A DNA stretch of 64,000 nucleotides from DATFDN01 sp963756495 (GTDB taxonomy: Bacteria; Pseudomonadota; Alphaproteobacteria; Acetobacterales; Acetobacteraceae): positions 248,001 to 312,000 of the forward strand of contig CAVWNS010000014.1 in the NCBI GenBank assembly GCA_963756495.1, read 5' to 3'. Of the stretch, positions 51,717-60,686 are shown piece after piece (the stretch's first letter is position 1; every line of letters starts with the position of its first letter). The notes under the pieces are model-generated. The model had not been told where the DNA came from, did no database searches, and worked only from the letters and a program-made list of their open reading frames with translations. A program made the translations under genes and the position numbers.

Positions 51717-52713
51717 ATGGGCCTGCTGATCGATGGTGTCTGGCATGAGCACGAGGCCGAACGCGAGGCTGATGGGCGGTTCATTCGCTCCGACACCGCA
51801 TTTCGCAACTGGGTCACCCCGGACGGCCGCCCAGGCCCGACCGGGCATGACGGTTTCGCAGCGGCGAGGGGTCGCTATCACCTTTATGTGTCACTAGCAT
51901 GCCCGTGGGCGCACCGGACACTGATTGCGCGTGCTCTAAAGGGACTAGAGCCATTCATCTCTCTTTCCGTAACGCATTGGCTGCTAGGAGACCAGGGCTG
52001 GACTTTCGCGCCGGGCGAGGGCGTTATTCCTGACCCTTTATTCAACAGTCGCTTTCTCCACGAGATCTATGCGCGAGCCGATGTCGGCTTCACGGGTCGG
52101 GCCACAGTGCCTGTGCTGTGGGACCGCCACACCCAAACGATCGTAAACAACGAGTTGGCCGAAATCATACGGATGTTCAACAGCGCGTTCGACGGCGTCG
52201 GCGCGAAGCGATACGACCTCTATCCGTCACCGCAGCGAAGCGAGATCGAACTCACTCAACGTGCGGATCTACGGGACCCTCAACAATGGCGTTTACAAGG
52301 CTGGCTTCGCGACCACGCAACAGGCATACGAGGAGGCGGTCGGTCCGGTGTTCGAGACCCTCGATTGGCTTGAGGACCGACTGTCTCAAGCGCGCTTCTT
52401 ATGTGGTGATCAGCTCACCGAAGCGGACATTCGCCTATTCACGACGCTGGTGCGCTTTGATATTGTCTACCATGGCCACTTCAAATGCAATGTTCGGCGG
52501 CTTGTTGATTATCGCCATCTTTGGCCATACACGCGCGATATCTTCCAATGGCCTGGAATAGCCCATACGGTCGACTTGCTCCACATCAAACGACATTACT
52601 ACTTGAGCCACAAGCGAATCAATCCAACCGGTATCGTGCCTGTCGGCCCAGCCCTCGACTTCGAGATTCCGGCGGAACGGGGCAAGGACATCGCCCGCTT
52701 GCTGACGTTTTGA
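51717..52713 (+). pseudogene. yqjG: Glutathionyl-hydroquinone reductase (YqjG/EcfG4-type GST), one frameshift as sequenced
   Basis: This GST-omega-like enzyme removes glutathione from glutathionyl-hydroquinones. From ATG 51717 (AAGGAG upstream) the N-terminal part shows YVSLACPWAHRTLIARALKGLE with the catalytic Cys and TVPVLWDRHTQTIVNNELAEIIRM. The second frame gives IYGTLNNGVYKAGFATTQ, D-R-L-S-Q-A-R-F-L-C-G-D and IVYHGHFKCN...L-W-P-Y-T-R-D. One extra base near 52253 separates them. About 330 residues in total, as expected. It precedes an aldo/keto reductase. Confidence 0.88.
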
Positions 52714-52715
52714 CC

Positions 52716-52747
52716 ATTGGCCGCCAGACGAATTGGCCGCCAGACGA
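52716..52747 (+). repeat. Perfect 16-bp tandem duplication
   Basis: ATTGGCCGCCAGACGA occurs twice in a row (52716-52731, 52732-52747), filling most of the gap between the quinone reductase stop and the aldo/keto reductase ribosome-binding region. It alters intergenic spacing but no coding frame. Confidence 0.85.
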
Positions 52748-52761
52748 AGGGAGCAGACAAC

Positions 52762-53712
52762 ATGGAACACCGCAATCTGGGCCAATCGGGCCTGCGCGTT
52801 TCATCGATTGGCCTTGGATGCAACAACTTCGGGGGACGCATCGATCTCGATACGACTCGGCGTGTAGTCCACAAGGCTCTCGACCTCGGTATCACGCTGT
52901 TCGACACCGCAGACGTTTATGGCGAGCGTGGCAGTTCGGAAACGTACCTGGGCCAGGCCTTGGGTGATGGGCGCAAGCAGATCGTGCTTGCCACCAAGGT
53001 GGGCATCGCGATGGATGATGCCGGCCTCAAGGCAGGCGCTTCCCGGCGGTATATCATAGCGGCTGTCGAGGAGAGTTTACGCCGCCTGCACACGGACTGG
53101 ATCGATCTCTACCAAATCCATCGTGCTGACCCGCTGACTCCCATCGAGGAGACCTTGCGCGCCTTGGACGATCTGATCCGTCAAGGCAAGATCCGGTACG
53201 TTGGATGTTCCAACTTCGCGGCATGGCAGGTCATCGAATCGCAATGGACGTCACGCGCGGCAGGCCTGAATGCGTTCGTCTCATGCCAGGACGAGTATTC
53301 GCTGCTGGTGCGCGGCATCGAGCGCGAGCTGATTCCGGCTGCGACGAAGTACGGCATGGGCCTGTTACCCTACTTTCCATTGGCAAGCGGGCTGCTGACC
53401 GGGAAATATCGTCGCAATGCAACGCTGCCAGATGGTACCCGGCTGGCGACGACGACGCGACTCGCGCATCGCTATCTTACGGAACGGAATTGGAGTGTCT
53501 CAGAGCGCCTCGTCACCTTCGCGGACGCTTGTGGGCGGTCGATATTGGACCTGGCATTCAGCTGGCTGCTATCACGCCCCCCGGTCGCGAGCGTGATCGC
53601 GGGCGCTACCCGGCCGGAACAATTGGACCAGAACGTCAAGGCCGGAGACTGGAAGCTCACTCCAGAGGAGATGGCCGAGGTCGATCGTCTCACCGCCGCC
53701 GAAGCTTTCTGA
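52762..53712 (+). CDS. Aldo/keto reductase
   Basis: A 316-residue NADPH-dependent TIM-barrel oxidoreductase starting at ATG 52762 (GGGAGCAG upstream). The catalytic tetrad is visible: Asp and Tyr in FDTADVYGERGSSE, Lys in VLATKVG, His in LYQIHRADPLTP. GCSNFAAWQV and the coenzyme-binding PVASVIAGATRPEQLDQN complete the YajO/voltage-channel-like subfamily. Substrate unknown. It probably forms an operon with the quinone reductase upstream, consistent with reductive detoxification. Confidence 0.9.
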   Translation: MEHRNLGQSGLRVSSIGLGCNNFGGRIDLDTTRRVVHKALDLGITLFDTADVYGERGSSETYLGQALGDGRKQIVLATKVGIAMDDAGLKAGASRRYIIAAVEESLRRLHTDWIDLYQIHRADPLTPIEETLRALDDLIRQGKIRYVGCSNFAAWQVIESQWTSRAAGLNAFVSCQDEYSLLVRGIERELIPAATKYGMGLLPYFPLASGLLTGKYRRNATLPDGTRLATTTRLAHRYLTERNWSVSERLVTFADACGRSILDLAFSWLLSRPPVASVIAGATRPEQLDQNVKAGDWKLTPEEMAEVDRLTAAEAF

Positions 53713-53733
53713 TCCCGGAAAGTCGAACCTGAC

Positions 53734-55164
53734 ATGAGTGATGCGGCGCGGCTTCAGCCGGGACAGGAGTTGCCGGAGCAGGCGCTTGGACGCGCCCAAG
53801 TTGCGGCTCAGGCAAAGCGCTTTGGAGAGGCGGGCGGTATATGCAAGGATGTATTGGCGGCCGTACCCGAGAAACCGAATGCCCTCGCGTTGCTCGGCAT
53901 CGTGCACGCACATGAGGGCGACATCGATGGCGCGATTGCGCTGCTAGAGCGCGCCGTCAACTATCAAGCCGGGGTGGCAGCCTGGCATGCAAACCTGTGC
54001 AGTCTCTATCGCATCACCAATCGTATCGAAGCGGCGCACGCGGCTGGATGCGAGGCAGTGCGGCTGGCTCCGGACAGCGCCGATAATCTCGTTAGCCTCT
54101 CTCTTGTGCTCACCGACCTTGATGATCGTGAGCGCGCCATTGCTTGCCTTCTGCGTGCAGTGGGTCTGAATGACCATCATGCCGACGCGCATCTGGCGCT
54201 TGCACAGAACCTGCTGGCGCGAGGGGAGATGGATCCCGGTTGGATCGAATACGAGTGGCGGAATCAGACCGAAGCAGGGCGCGGACAATTGCCGCGGATT
54301 ACCTCTGCGCCCTGGACCGGGATGCGCATTCGCGATGGCAAAATTTTCCTGATTGGCGACCAAGGCTACGGCGACACGATCCAGTTTGCGCGCTACATTC
54401 CGGCAGTCGCGGAGCGATTTGACGAGGTGTTGCTCGGATGTAGTGCCGAGATGACGCCGTTACTGGCGCGCATACCCGGCGTATCGCGGACCTTCCATCG
54501 CTGGAATGAAATCCCGGGCCACGCTGCTTATTGTCGGCTGTCCAGCCTGGCAATGATCTTCCGCACGACACTCGACACCATTCCCAATGCCGTGCCCTAT
54601 CTCAGCCCGGAGCCGGTGAGGGTCGCCCATTGGGCAAGCTGGTTGCAGGCAAATCATCCGCCCAGCACCCGTCGGATCGGCTTGGCCTGGAGTGGGCGCC
54701 CGACCCACCCCAATGACCGGCGACGCTCGATCCGTCTCGAGCGACTGGTGCCTATCATTGCCGCCGGGCCGGCGCGATTTGTCTCGTTGCAAAAACCGAT
54801 ATCCCCGGTCGACTCTGGCTGGCTTGACCGCTTTCCGGGTCTGATCAGTTTGCCGACGGAGTTGCGCGATTTTGACGATACTGCTGCGCTGATTGCAAAC
54901 CTCGACCTGGTGATCACGGTCGATACATCGATCGGCCACCTGTCCGGTGCGCTTGGCAAGCCGACCTGGATTATGCTGCCGAAAGCCTGTGACTGGCGAT
55001 GGCTGCTCGATCGGGCGGACAGCCCGTGGTACCCAACGGTTCGCCTTTTCCGGCAGCAGGTGCCCGGCGCATGGGACACGCTCATTGCCGATGTGGCGGT
55101 TGCACTAGCCGCAGACATCCAATGCGGGGCTGTGGCGTCGGCAGAGAGACCGGCGGCGGACTAA
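53734..55164 (+). CDS. TPR-repeat glycosyltransferase-like protein
   Basis: A 476-residue protein. Residues ~15-165 are tetratricopeptide repeats (ALGRAQVAAQAKRFGEA, ALALLGIVHAHEGDIDGAIALLERAV and onward). The rest resembles GT9/heptosyltransferase-like modules of TPR-GT proteins: IFLIGDQGYGDTIQFARYIP (nucleotide-sugar side), RRIGLAWSGRP.H.NDRRRSI and the DLVITVDTSIGHLSGALGKPTWIMLP signature. Such proteins glycosylate flagellin, adhesins or glycans. It abuts the next gene (TAA directly followed by ATG). Confidence 0.83.
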   Translation: MSDAARLQPGQELPEQALGRAQVAAQAKRFGEAGGICKDVLAAVPEKPNALALLGIVHAHEGDIDGAIALLERAVNYQAGVAAWHANLCSLYRITNRIEAAHAAGCEAVRLAPDSADNLVSLSLVLTDLDDRERAIACLLRAVGLNDHHADAHLALAQNLLARGEMDPGWIEYEWRNQTEAGRGQLPRITSAPWTGMRIRDGKIFLIGDQGYGDTIQFARYIPAVAERFDEVLLGCSAEMTPLLARIPGVSRTFHRWNEIPGHAAYCRLSSLAMIFRTTLDTIPNAVPYLSPEPVRVAHWASWLQANHPPSTRRIGLAWSGRPTHPNDRRRSIRLERLVPIIAAGPARFVSLQKPISPVDSGWLDRFPGLISLPTELRDFDDTAALIANLDLVITVDTSIGHLSGALGKPTWIMLPKACDWRWLLDRADSPWYPTVRLFRQQVPGAWDTLIADVAVALAADIQCGAVASAERPAAD

Positions 55165-56277
55165 ATGTTTGAAGAATTTACCTCAGGGGAGTCCCAAGAA
55201 ATCTCTGAATCCGGCTTGTTCGAAGGAGACTACTACTTAGCGGTCAATCCGGACGTCGCCAAGGCGGGACTGGATCCGTTCAGCCATTTCTGCAACTTCG
55301 GCAGCCACGAGGGCCGAAGTCCGAATCTATATTTTGACGCCGACTGGTATATGCAGCAATATCCCGACGTCATCTCGGCCGCGATGAACCCATTGCTGCA
55401 TTATGTCCGCCATGGAGATCATGAGGGCCGGCAACCGACTCCCATCTTTGATACTCAATGGTATCGCGCCGCGTACGCTGTTGAGTTCAAGCAATTGGCT
55501 CTTGCTCATTTCTTGGGCCGCCGACATGGAGGGCACGTATTGCCCTCCCCCACGTTTTACGCTGCAAGATACGTCGAACCTTGCGTAACTATCTCGGCAA
55601 AAGGCGGTGATCCATACGCAGATTTTGTCACTTTGGCTGCGGGGATTTCCAGAAATTGGATAGAGCAAGAGGTCATTCGGAACTCGGGCTTGTTTGATCC
55701 CAACTATTACCTCATCAACGGCAGTGACTTATTGGACGTCGATGTTGATCCGGTCTCGCATTTCCAGATGTTCGGCTGGCGCGAGCGCCGCAAGCCGAAT
55801 ATCTACTTCGACCCAAGCTGGTATCTCGATACCAACCCCGAGGTCGCCCGGCTCGGCATCAACCCGCTGACGCACTATATCCTGGAAGGCGAGGCAGTCG
55901 GGCGGCGGCCGGTGGTGTATTTCGACCCGCTCTGGTATCGCGTGACATACGGTGTCCCCCCTGCCGAAACCGCTCTGGCGCATTATCTCGCGCGACGCCG
56001 CGATCAAGTGACGAGCCCCAATCCCTTCTTCAATGCTGCGTGGTATGCAAAAGTCCATCGGACCGAAGTTGGGCTTCGTCGCGACCCCTTTGCCCACTAT
56101 TTGCAGGCGGGCGTTCATAGGGACATTCAGCCATCTGCCGACTTCGACGCTCGTGGATATCGAAGGAGTCATCTGGGCCGACCAAGCCGGTCGTTTCGAC
56201 ACCTTATGCGTCCAGAAAGGCATAATCCACTTGTTCATTATATTCTCAGGCATTATACCAACCCGCCTAGAGAGTGA
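55165..56277 (+). CDS. Repeat protein with FDxxWY...NPxxHY motifs
   Basis: A 370-residue protein built of about six degenerate ~45-residue repeats: F-D-x-x-W-Y-L/M, N-P-D/E-V, then N-P-L-x-H-Y-x-x-x-G and E-G-R-x-P (for example YFDADWYMQQYPDVI, NPLLHYVRHGDHEGRQP, IYFDPSWYLDTNPEV, NPLTHYILEGEAVGRRP). The two halves each open with SGLF-x-x-Y-Y-L, hinting at an internal duplication. No signal peptide or catalytic motif is seen. Such repeats are found fused to glycosyltransferases in alphaproteobacteria; coupling to the TPR-GT upstream suggests a role in the same glycan or glycoprotein system. Confidence 0.65.
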   Translation: MFEEFTSGESQEISESGLFEGDYYLAVNPDVAKAGLDPFSHFCNFGSHEGRSPNLYFDADWYMQQYPDVISAAMNPLLHYVRHGDHEGRQPTPIFDTQWYRAAYAVEFKQLALAHFLGRRHGGHVLPSPTFYAARYVEPCVTISAKGGDPYADFVTLAAGISRNWIEQEVIRNSGLFDPNYYLINGSDLLDVDVDPVSHFQMFGWRERRKPNIYFDPSWYLDTNPEVARLGINPLTHYILEGEAVGRRPVVYFDPLWYRVTYGVPPAETALAHYLARRRDQVTSPNPFFNAAWYAKVHRTEVGLRRDPFAHYLQAGVHRDIQPSADFDARGYRRSHLGRPSRSFRHLMRPERHNPLVHYILRHYTNPPRE

Positions 56278-56406
56278 CACACGCCCACTCCCTTGCGCCG
56301 ACGGAGCTGTCAACGCCGGAGCAAAGATGCATCGGCGCGCCGGAGCAAAACTACATCACGGATGAGGGCTGCACGGCGCCCTGCAGGGCGCCTTGCAGCA
56401 TCGCGG

Positions 56407-57207
56407 TTATTGCTGGGGTGGGCTGTCCGGTATGCTGGCGGCTCGGGCAGTGCGCTGATGGCGCTTGCTCTGCTTGAGCCGGTAGCTGTCGCCGTTCATT
56501 TCGAGGATGTGGACGTGGTGGGTGAGCCGGTCGAGCAGCGCGCCGGTGAGCCGTTCGGAGGCGAACACGCCGGTCCACTCGTCGAACGGCAGGTTGCTGG
56601 TGACGATGGTCGAACCGCGCTCGTAGCGCTGGCTGAACACCTCGAACAGCAGTTCGGCGCCGGTCTGCGACAGCGGCACGTAGCCGAGTTCGTCGATCAC
56701 CAGCAGCTTGTAGCCGGCAAGCTGGCGTTGCAGCCGCAGCAGTCGCTTGTCGTCACGTGCCTCGATCAGTTCGTGGACCACGGCCAGCCGCCGTGGTGAA
56801 GCCGACCGACAGGCCCTTCTGGCAGGCGGCCAGCGCCAGGCCGAGCGCGATGTGCGTCTTGCCGGTGCCGCTGTTGCCGACCGCGATCACGTTCTCCCGC
56901 CGCAGCACATATTCCGAGCGGGCCAGTTCCAGCACCAGCGTCTTGTTCAGCGACGGCAACGCCAGGAAGTCGAAGCTGTCGAGGCTTTTGACTGCCGGGA
57001 ACCTCGCCTCCTTGATGCGACGCTCGACCATCCGGCGTTCCCGTTCGATCAGCTCCAGTTCGGCCAGCCGCAGCAGGTAGCGGACATGGTCGACGGCGTC
57101 GGTCGCGCACTGCCGGGCCAGCTTGTCATACTCGCGCAGGAAGGTCGGCAGCTTCAGCGCCTTCAGGTGATGGGCGAGCAGGAGCTGGGGCCGGGCGTGT
57201 CGGTCAT
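56407..57207 (-). pseudogene. istB: IS21 helper ATPase IstB, frameshifted
   Basis: IstB is the AAA+ ATPase that assists IstA in target choice. Read across frames from ATG 57207: LLLAHHLKALKLPTFLREY, then NVIAVGNSGTGKTHIALGL (Walker A), then KLLVIDELGYVPLSQTGAELLF (Walker B) and STIVTSNLPFDEW. Breaks near 57190 and 56790 each need a one-base change. Its ATG overlaps the istA stop (ATGA). Confidence 0.88.
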
Positions 57208-58704
57208 GACGCCGCTCCGCCGAGCAGATCCAGGTAGCTCCGGGCCGAGGTGAGCGCCACGTGGGCCCGCGGCAGGTAAGGATACACCGTCATGTCGAGC
57301 CTGGCCGGCCGGCGCTCGATCCGGCACAGCACCAGATGCTTCACCGCGTCGAAGCCGATCGCGCCGCGATCGATGGCATCGCGCACGCCGGCCGCGACAT
57401 CCTCGACCGCGAACACTTCCATCAGCCGCAGCACCTGCACGAACTCGCGCTTGCCGTGCTTGCCCATGCGCGCCTCGAGCAGGCGGCGCAGGATCGTGAA
57501 CGCCTCCGGCAGGTCCCAGCCGGCCAACGGTGCCGCCTGGTCGAGCGCGCCGATCTTGCGCTCGAGCAGCGCCAGGTAATGCAGCGGGTCGAACACGAAG
57601 TCCTCCCGCTCGTAGGACCGGACGTGCCGGGCGATGATGTCGGCGCCGCAGGAGATCACCACGCTGTCGACGTAGCCGCGGATCAGCACCTCGCGATGGC
57701 CGTAGGCGGTCGGCACCGAGTAGTCGGTGCCGCGATAGCGCACCAAGGACAGCGAGCTGACCCGGCCGGCTCGCTTCTCGCAGGCGTCATAGGGCGATAC
57801 AGGCAGCTCGTGGAAGCACGCCTGGTCCCGCGCCAGCCGCGCGCCGATCGTCGCGTCGTGGCCGCGCAGCCGGTCGCCAAGGCGGCGGCGGCAATCCGCC
57901 AGCAGCTGCTCGTTCAGCGCGGCGAAGCTGGCGGCATGCGGCAGCGGCACCAGGTAGTTGCGCCGGATCAGCCCGACCAGCCCTTCCACCTTGCCTTTGT
58001 CGTTGCCCTTGCCGGGCCGCCCGAACCGATCGGCGAACAGGTAATGCGATTGCAGTTCGCTGAACACGCGCGTCCGCTGCCGGGTGCCGTCGCCCAGGAT
58101 ACGCGCCACCGCCAGCTTGGTGTTGTCATACAGGATCGACAGCGGCACGCCGCCGAAGAACGCGAACGCCGCAACATGTCCGGCGCAGAACGCCTCCGTC
58201 GTCTCCGCCGGATACGCCTGCACGAACCCGGCGTCGCTGTGCGGCAGGTCCATGGCAAAGAAGTGGATCTTGCGTTCCACCCCGCCGATCACCGCCAGCG
58301 CCTCGCCGAAATCGGCCTGCGCGTGTCCGGCATCGTGCCGCAGCGGCACGAACACCTCGCGCTGCCGTTGACGCTGCGCCAGCACGTAATCCTTGACGAT
58401 GGTCACGCCGCCGCCATAGCCGTGCTCGTCGCGCAGGCGTTCAAAGATCCGCTTCGACGTGTGCCGCTGCTTCGCCGGCCGGTCCTTATCCTCCGCCAGG
58501 ATCCGGTCGATGATCCCGACAAACGCAGTCCAGCTTCGGACGCGCCGGCGGCCGACTGCGCCGGTAGCCCGGCGGCACCGAGAACGCCAGCATCTTCGCC
58601 ACCGTCCGAGGGTCGATGCCAAAACGACGCGCCGCCTCGCGCCGACTGATCCCCTCAATCCGAACCGCGTAGCGGACCCGCCCATACAGCTCCACGCCTC
58701 GCAT
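57204..58704 (-). pseudogene. istA: IS21 transposase IstA, frameshifted near the N-terminus
   Basis: IstA is a DDE transposase. The first ~50 residues (MRGVELYGRVRYAV.., ISRREAARRFGIDPRTV, a helix-turn-helix) are in one frame from ATG 58704. From about 58545 onward another frame gives the core with HAQADFGEALAVI, SILYDNTKLAV and N-D-K-G-K-V-E-G, the catalytic Asp-Asp-Glu set. The 450 residues after the shift are uninterrupted. Confidence 0.9.
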
Positions 58705-58815
58705 CCCCCAGCCCTCTGCATTCAACGCAAAGAGCTTCCCGCCGCCGGAATTTTACTCCGGCGCAACCGGACCGCCCGGCCGCTTCAGTGAGGGATTTTG
58801 TCTCCGGCGCTTACA

Positions 58816-59182
58816 GGTCCTGCGGACCGGCGGAACCTGCGGCCACTCCGCCCTCAGACCAACGGGATCTGCGAGCAGTTTCACAAGACGCTGCTCGACG
58901 AGTTTTACCGGGTGGCGTTCCGCAGGAAGGTCTACGACACGCCGGACGCCCTGCAGGCCGATCTGGACGAGTGGCTGGCGGTCTACAACGAGCAGCGCAC
59001 CCATCAGGGACGATGGTGCTTCGGCAAAACCCCGATGCAGACATTCCTCGACAGCGCCGATCAGGTGCGCGAAAAGCAGAACGTGGCGGAGGCGGCATAG
59101 CGGAACCACACGACAGCTTCGATCCGGCGGACACCCACCACGCCAGATCGACAGTCCGTCAGATCAAATAGAAACTTCTACA
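58816..59182 (+). pseudogene. IS481 family transposase, 3' fragment
   Basis: The frame from the IS21 end to 59100 reads RPQTNGICEQFHKTLLDEFYRVAFRRK...QADLDEWLAVYNEQRTHQGRWCFGKTPMQTFL, the C-terminal third of an IS481-type integrase core, including its last catalytic Glu (GICEQFH). The 5' two thirds are gone; nothing matching lies left of the IS21. The element's own right end appears to be the ...CTTCTACA at 59182. The fragment is non-functional. Confidence 0.8.
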
Positions 59183-59578
59183 GCCGATGGCACCTGGCTC
59201 GCCATCGCCGTCGTGTCGGCCTCGATGCAGGACCGCGACACGCTCCCCGCCCTCGATGCCGGCAAGGCGGAGTGGCCGAGCCTGCGCGAGGCGATCTTCG
59301 ATGGCGCCTTCACCGCCGAGCGCTGCCGGGAATGGTGCGACCTGCACGGTATGCGCCATCGCGTCGTCGCGCGCGATCCCGAGCAAAAGGGCTTTGTCGC
59401 GCTCGCAGGTCGCTGGGTTATCGAGCGCAGCTTCGGCTGGCTGGTGCACTGGGGCGGGCTGCTCCGAGATCGCGCAGGCCGCCTGGATGTCGCCGCCGCT
59501 CGCCTCGCCTTCGCCGCCATCCTCTCCGGCGTCGAAACCTTGCTCAACCCAATGCCAATCCATGCCGTTGCAAGCTGA
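59183..59578 (+). pseudogene. IS5 family transposase, 3' fragment (copy 1)
   Basis: The open frame D-G-T-W-L-A-I-A-V-V-S-A-S-M-Q-D-R-D followed by LREAIFDGAFTAERC, FVALAGRWVIERSFGWLVHWGGLLRD is the C-terminal half of an IS5-type DDE transposase, with the catalytic Glu in RWVIERSFGWL. The 5' half is missing where the IS481 remnant abuts. Its distal ~290 bases are duplicated 603 bases downstream. Confidence 0.82.
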
Positions 59579-59650
59579 ACCAACTCAAACAGGCTCTCAG
59601 CCCGTCGGGAGTTTCCAAAGCTACCGAGTTGCCGATCTAGGGGGATAGGT

Positions 59651-59887
59651 CTACCCCGCATCCCCCGTCAGCCCCGCTGCCGCCACCCCCGCCAGCGCCG
59701 CCGCCTCGTCGTTGTCGGACGTGTCGCCCGACACGCCGGCCACGCCCAGGATGCGCTTGCCGGCATCGCGGATCAGCACGCCGCCCGGCACCGGCACCAG
59801 GAACCCGCCCACCGCATGCGTGACCGCTGCCATGAACTGCGGCCGCTCGGCCGCGCGCCGGGCCAGTTCGCGCGAGCCGAGGCCGAA
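59651..59887 (-). pseudogene. Duplicated 3' fragment of the GlcG/HbpS gene
   Basis: Encodes the last ~78 residues of the HbpS-like protein (FGLGSRELARRAAERPQFMAAVTHAVGG, PVPGGVLIRDAGKRILGV, SGDTSDNDEAAA). It is fused upstream to IS5 sequence by the tandem duplication, so it has no own start. The intact version lies 603 bases away. Confidence 0.8.
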
Positions 59888-60181
59888 CGCGAGGCGATCT
59901 TCGATGGCGCCTTCACCGCCGAGCGCTGCCGGGAATGGTGCGACCTGCACGGCATGCGCCATCGCGTCGTCGCGCGCGATCCCGAGCAAAAGGGCTTTGT
60001 CGCGCTCGCAGGTCGCTGGGTTATCGAGCGCAGCTTCGGCTGGCTGGTGCACTGGGGCGGGCTGCTCCGAGATCGCGCAGGCCGCCTGGATGTCGCCGCC
60101 GCTCGCCTCGCCTTCGCCGCCATCCTCTCCGGCGTCGAAACCTTGCTCAACCCAATGCCAATCCATGCCGTTGCAAGCTGA
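59888..60181 (+). pseudogene. IS5 family transposase, 3' fragment (copy 2)
   Basis: The second copy of the IS5 C-terminal segment (EAIFDGAFTAERC to NPMPIHAVAS) generated by the 603-bp duplication. Its 5' side is joined to heme-binding-protein gene sequence at 59887/59888. Identical at protein level to copy 1 where they overlap. Confidence 0.82.
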
Positions 60182-60253
60182 ACCAACTCAAACAGGCTCT
60201 CAGCCCGTCGGGAGTTTCCAAAGCTACCGAGTTGCCGATCTAGGGGGATAGGT

Positions 60254-60686
60254 CTACCCCGCATCCCCCGTCAGCCCCGCTGCCGCCACCCCCGCCAGCG
60301 CCGCCGCCTCGTCGTTGTCGGACGTGTCGCCCGACACGCCGACCACGCCCAGGATGCGCTTGCCGGCATCGCGGATCAGCACGCCGCCCGGCACCGGCAC
60401 CAGGAACCCGCCCACCGCATGCGTGACCGCTGCCATGAACTGCGGCCGCTCGGCCGCGCGCCGGGCCAGTTCGCGCGAGCCGAGGCCGAAGGCGAGCGCG
60501 CCGTGCGCCTTGCCTTGCGCGATCTCGAACCGGCGCAAGCTGGTGCCGTCCTCGGCGGCGAAGGCCTTGGGTACGCCGCGTGCGTCGAGCACCAGGACCG
60601 CGAGCGGGTCGAAGCCCGCATTCGCGCGCATGGCGCAGCGCGGCCGTGACGATCGTCTGCGCCTGCTCCAGCGTCAGTTCGGCCAT
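60254..60686 (-). pseudogene. GlcG/HbpS family heme-binding protein, one frameshift as sequenced
   Basis: A ~143-residue protein of the GlcG/HbpS (DUF336) fold: MAELTLEQAQTIVTAALRHARECG in the first frame, then GFDPLAVLVLDARGVPKAFAAEDG, S-L-R-R-F-E-I-A-Q-G-K-A, PVPGGVLIRDAGKRILGVVGVSGDTSDNDE in the second, joined by removing one base near 60637. Relatives bind heme or occur in small-molecule catabolic clusters. Its ATG at 60686 overlaps the end of the hydrolase gene. Its 3' part is duplicated upstream next to IS5. Confidence 0.82.

Larger units (their letters stand above)
56308..58815. mobile_element. IS21 family insertion sequence
   Basis: A 2.5-kb element carrying istA and istB on the minus strand. 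Both ends start TGT and carry multiple copies of a GCGCCGGAG-A/C/T-AAAA type repeat: left near 56313 and 56336, right near 58745 and 58798 in inverse orientation, the multiple terminal repeat layout of IS21. It inserted into an IS481-type transposase gene. No target duplication is apparent. Confidence 0.85.
59285..60490 (+). repeat. 603-bp tandem duplication spanning IS5 and hbpS fragments
   Basis: 59285-59887 and 59888-60490 are direct copies. I see two differences: T/C at 59350/59953 and G/A at 59739/60342. Each copy holds the IS5 transposase 3' end plus the 3' end of the heme-binding-protein gene. The outer borders share GCGAG microhomology (CGCGAGGCG at the start, GGCGAGCGCG after the end). 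Confidence 0.9.
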
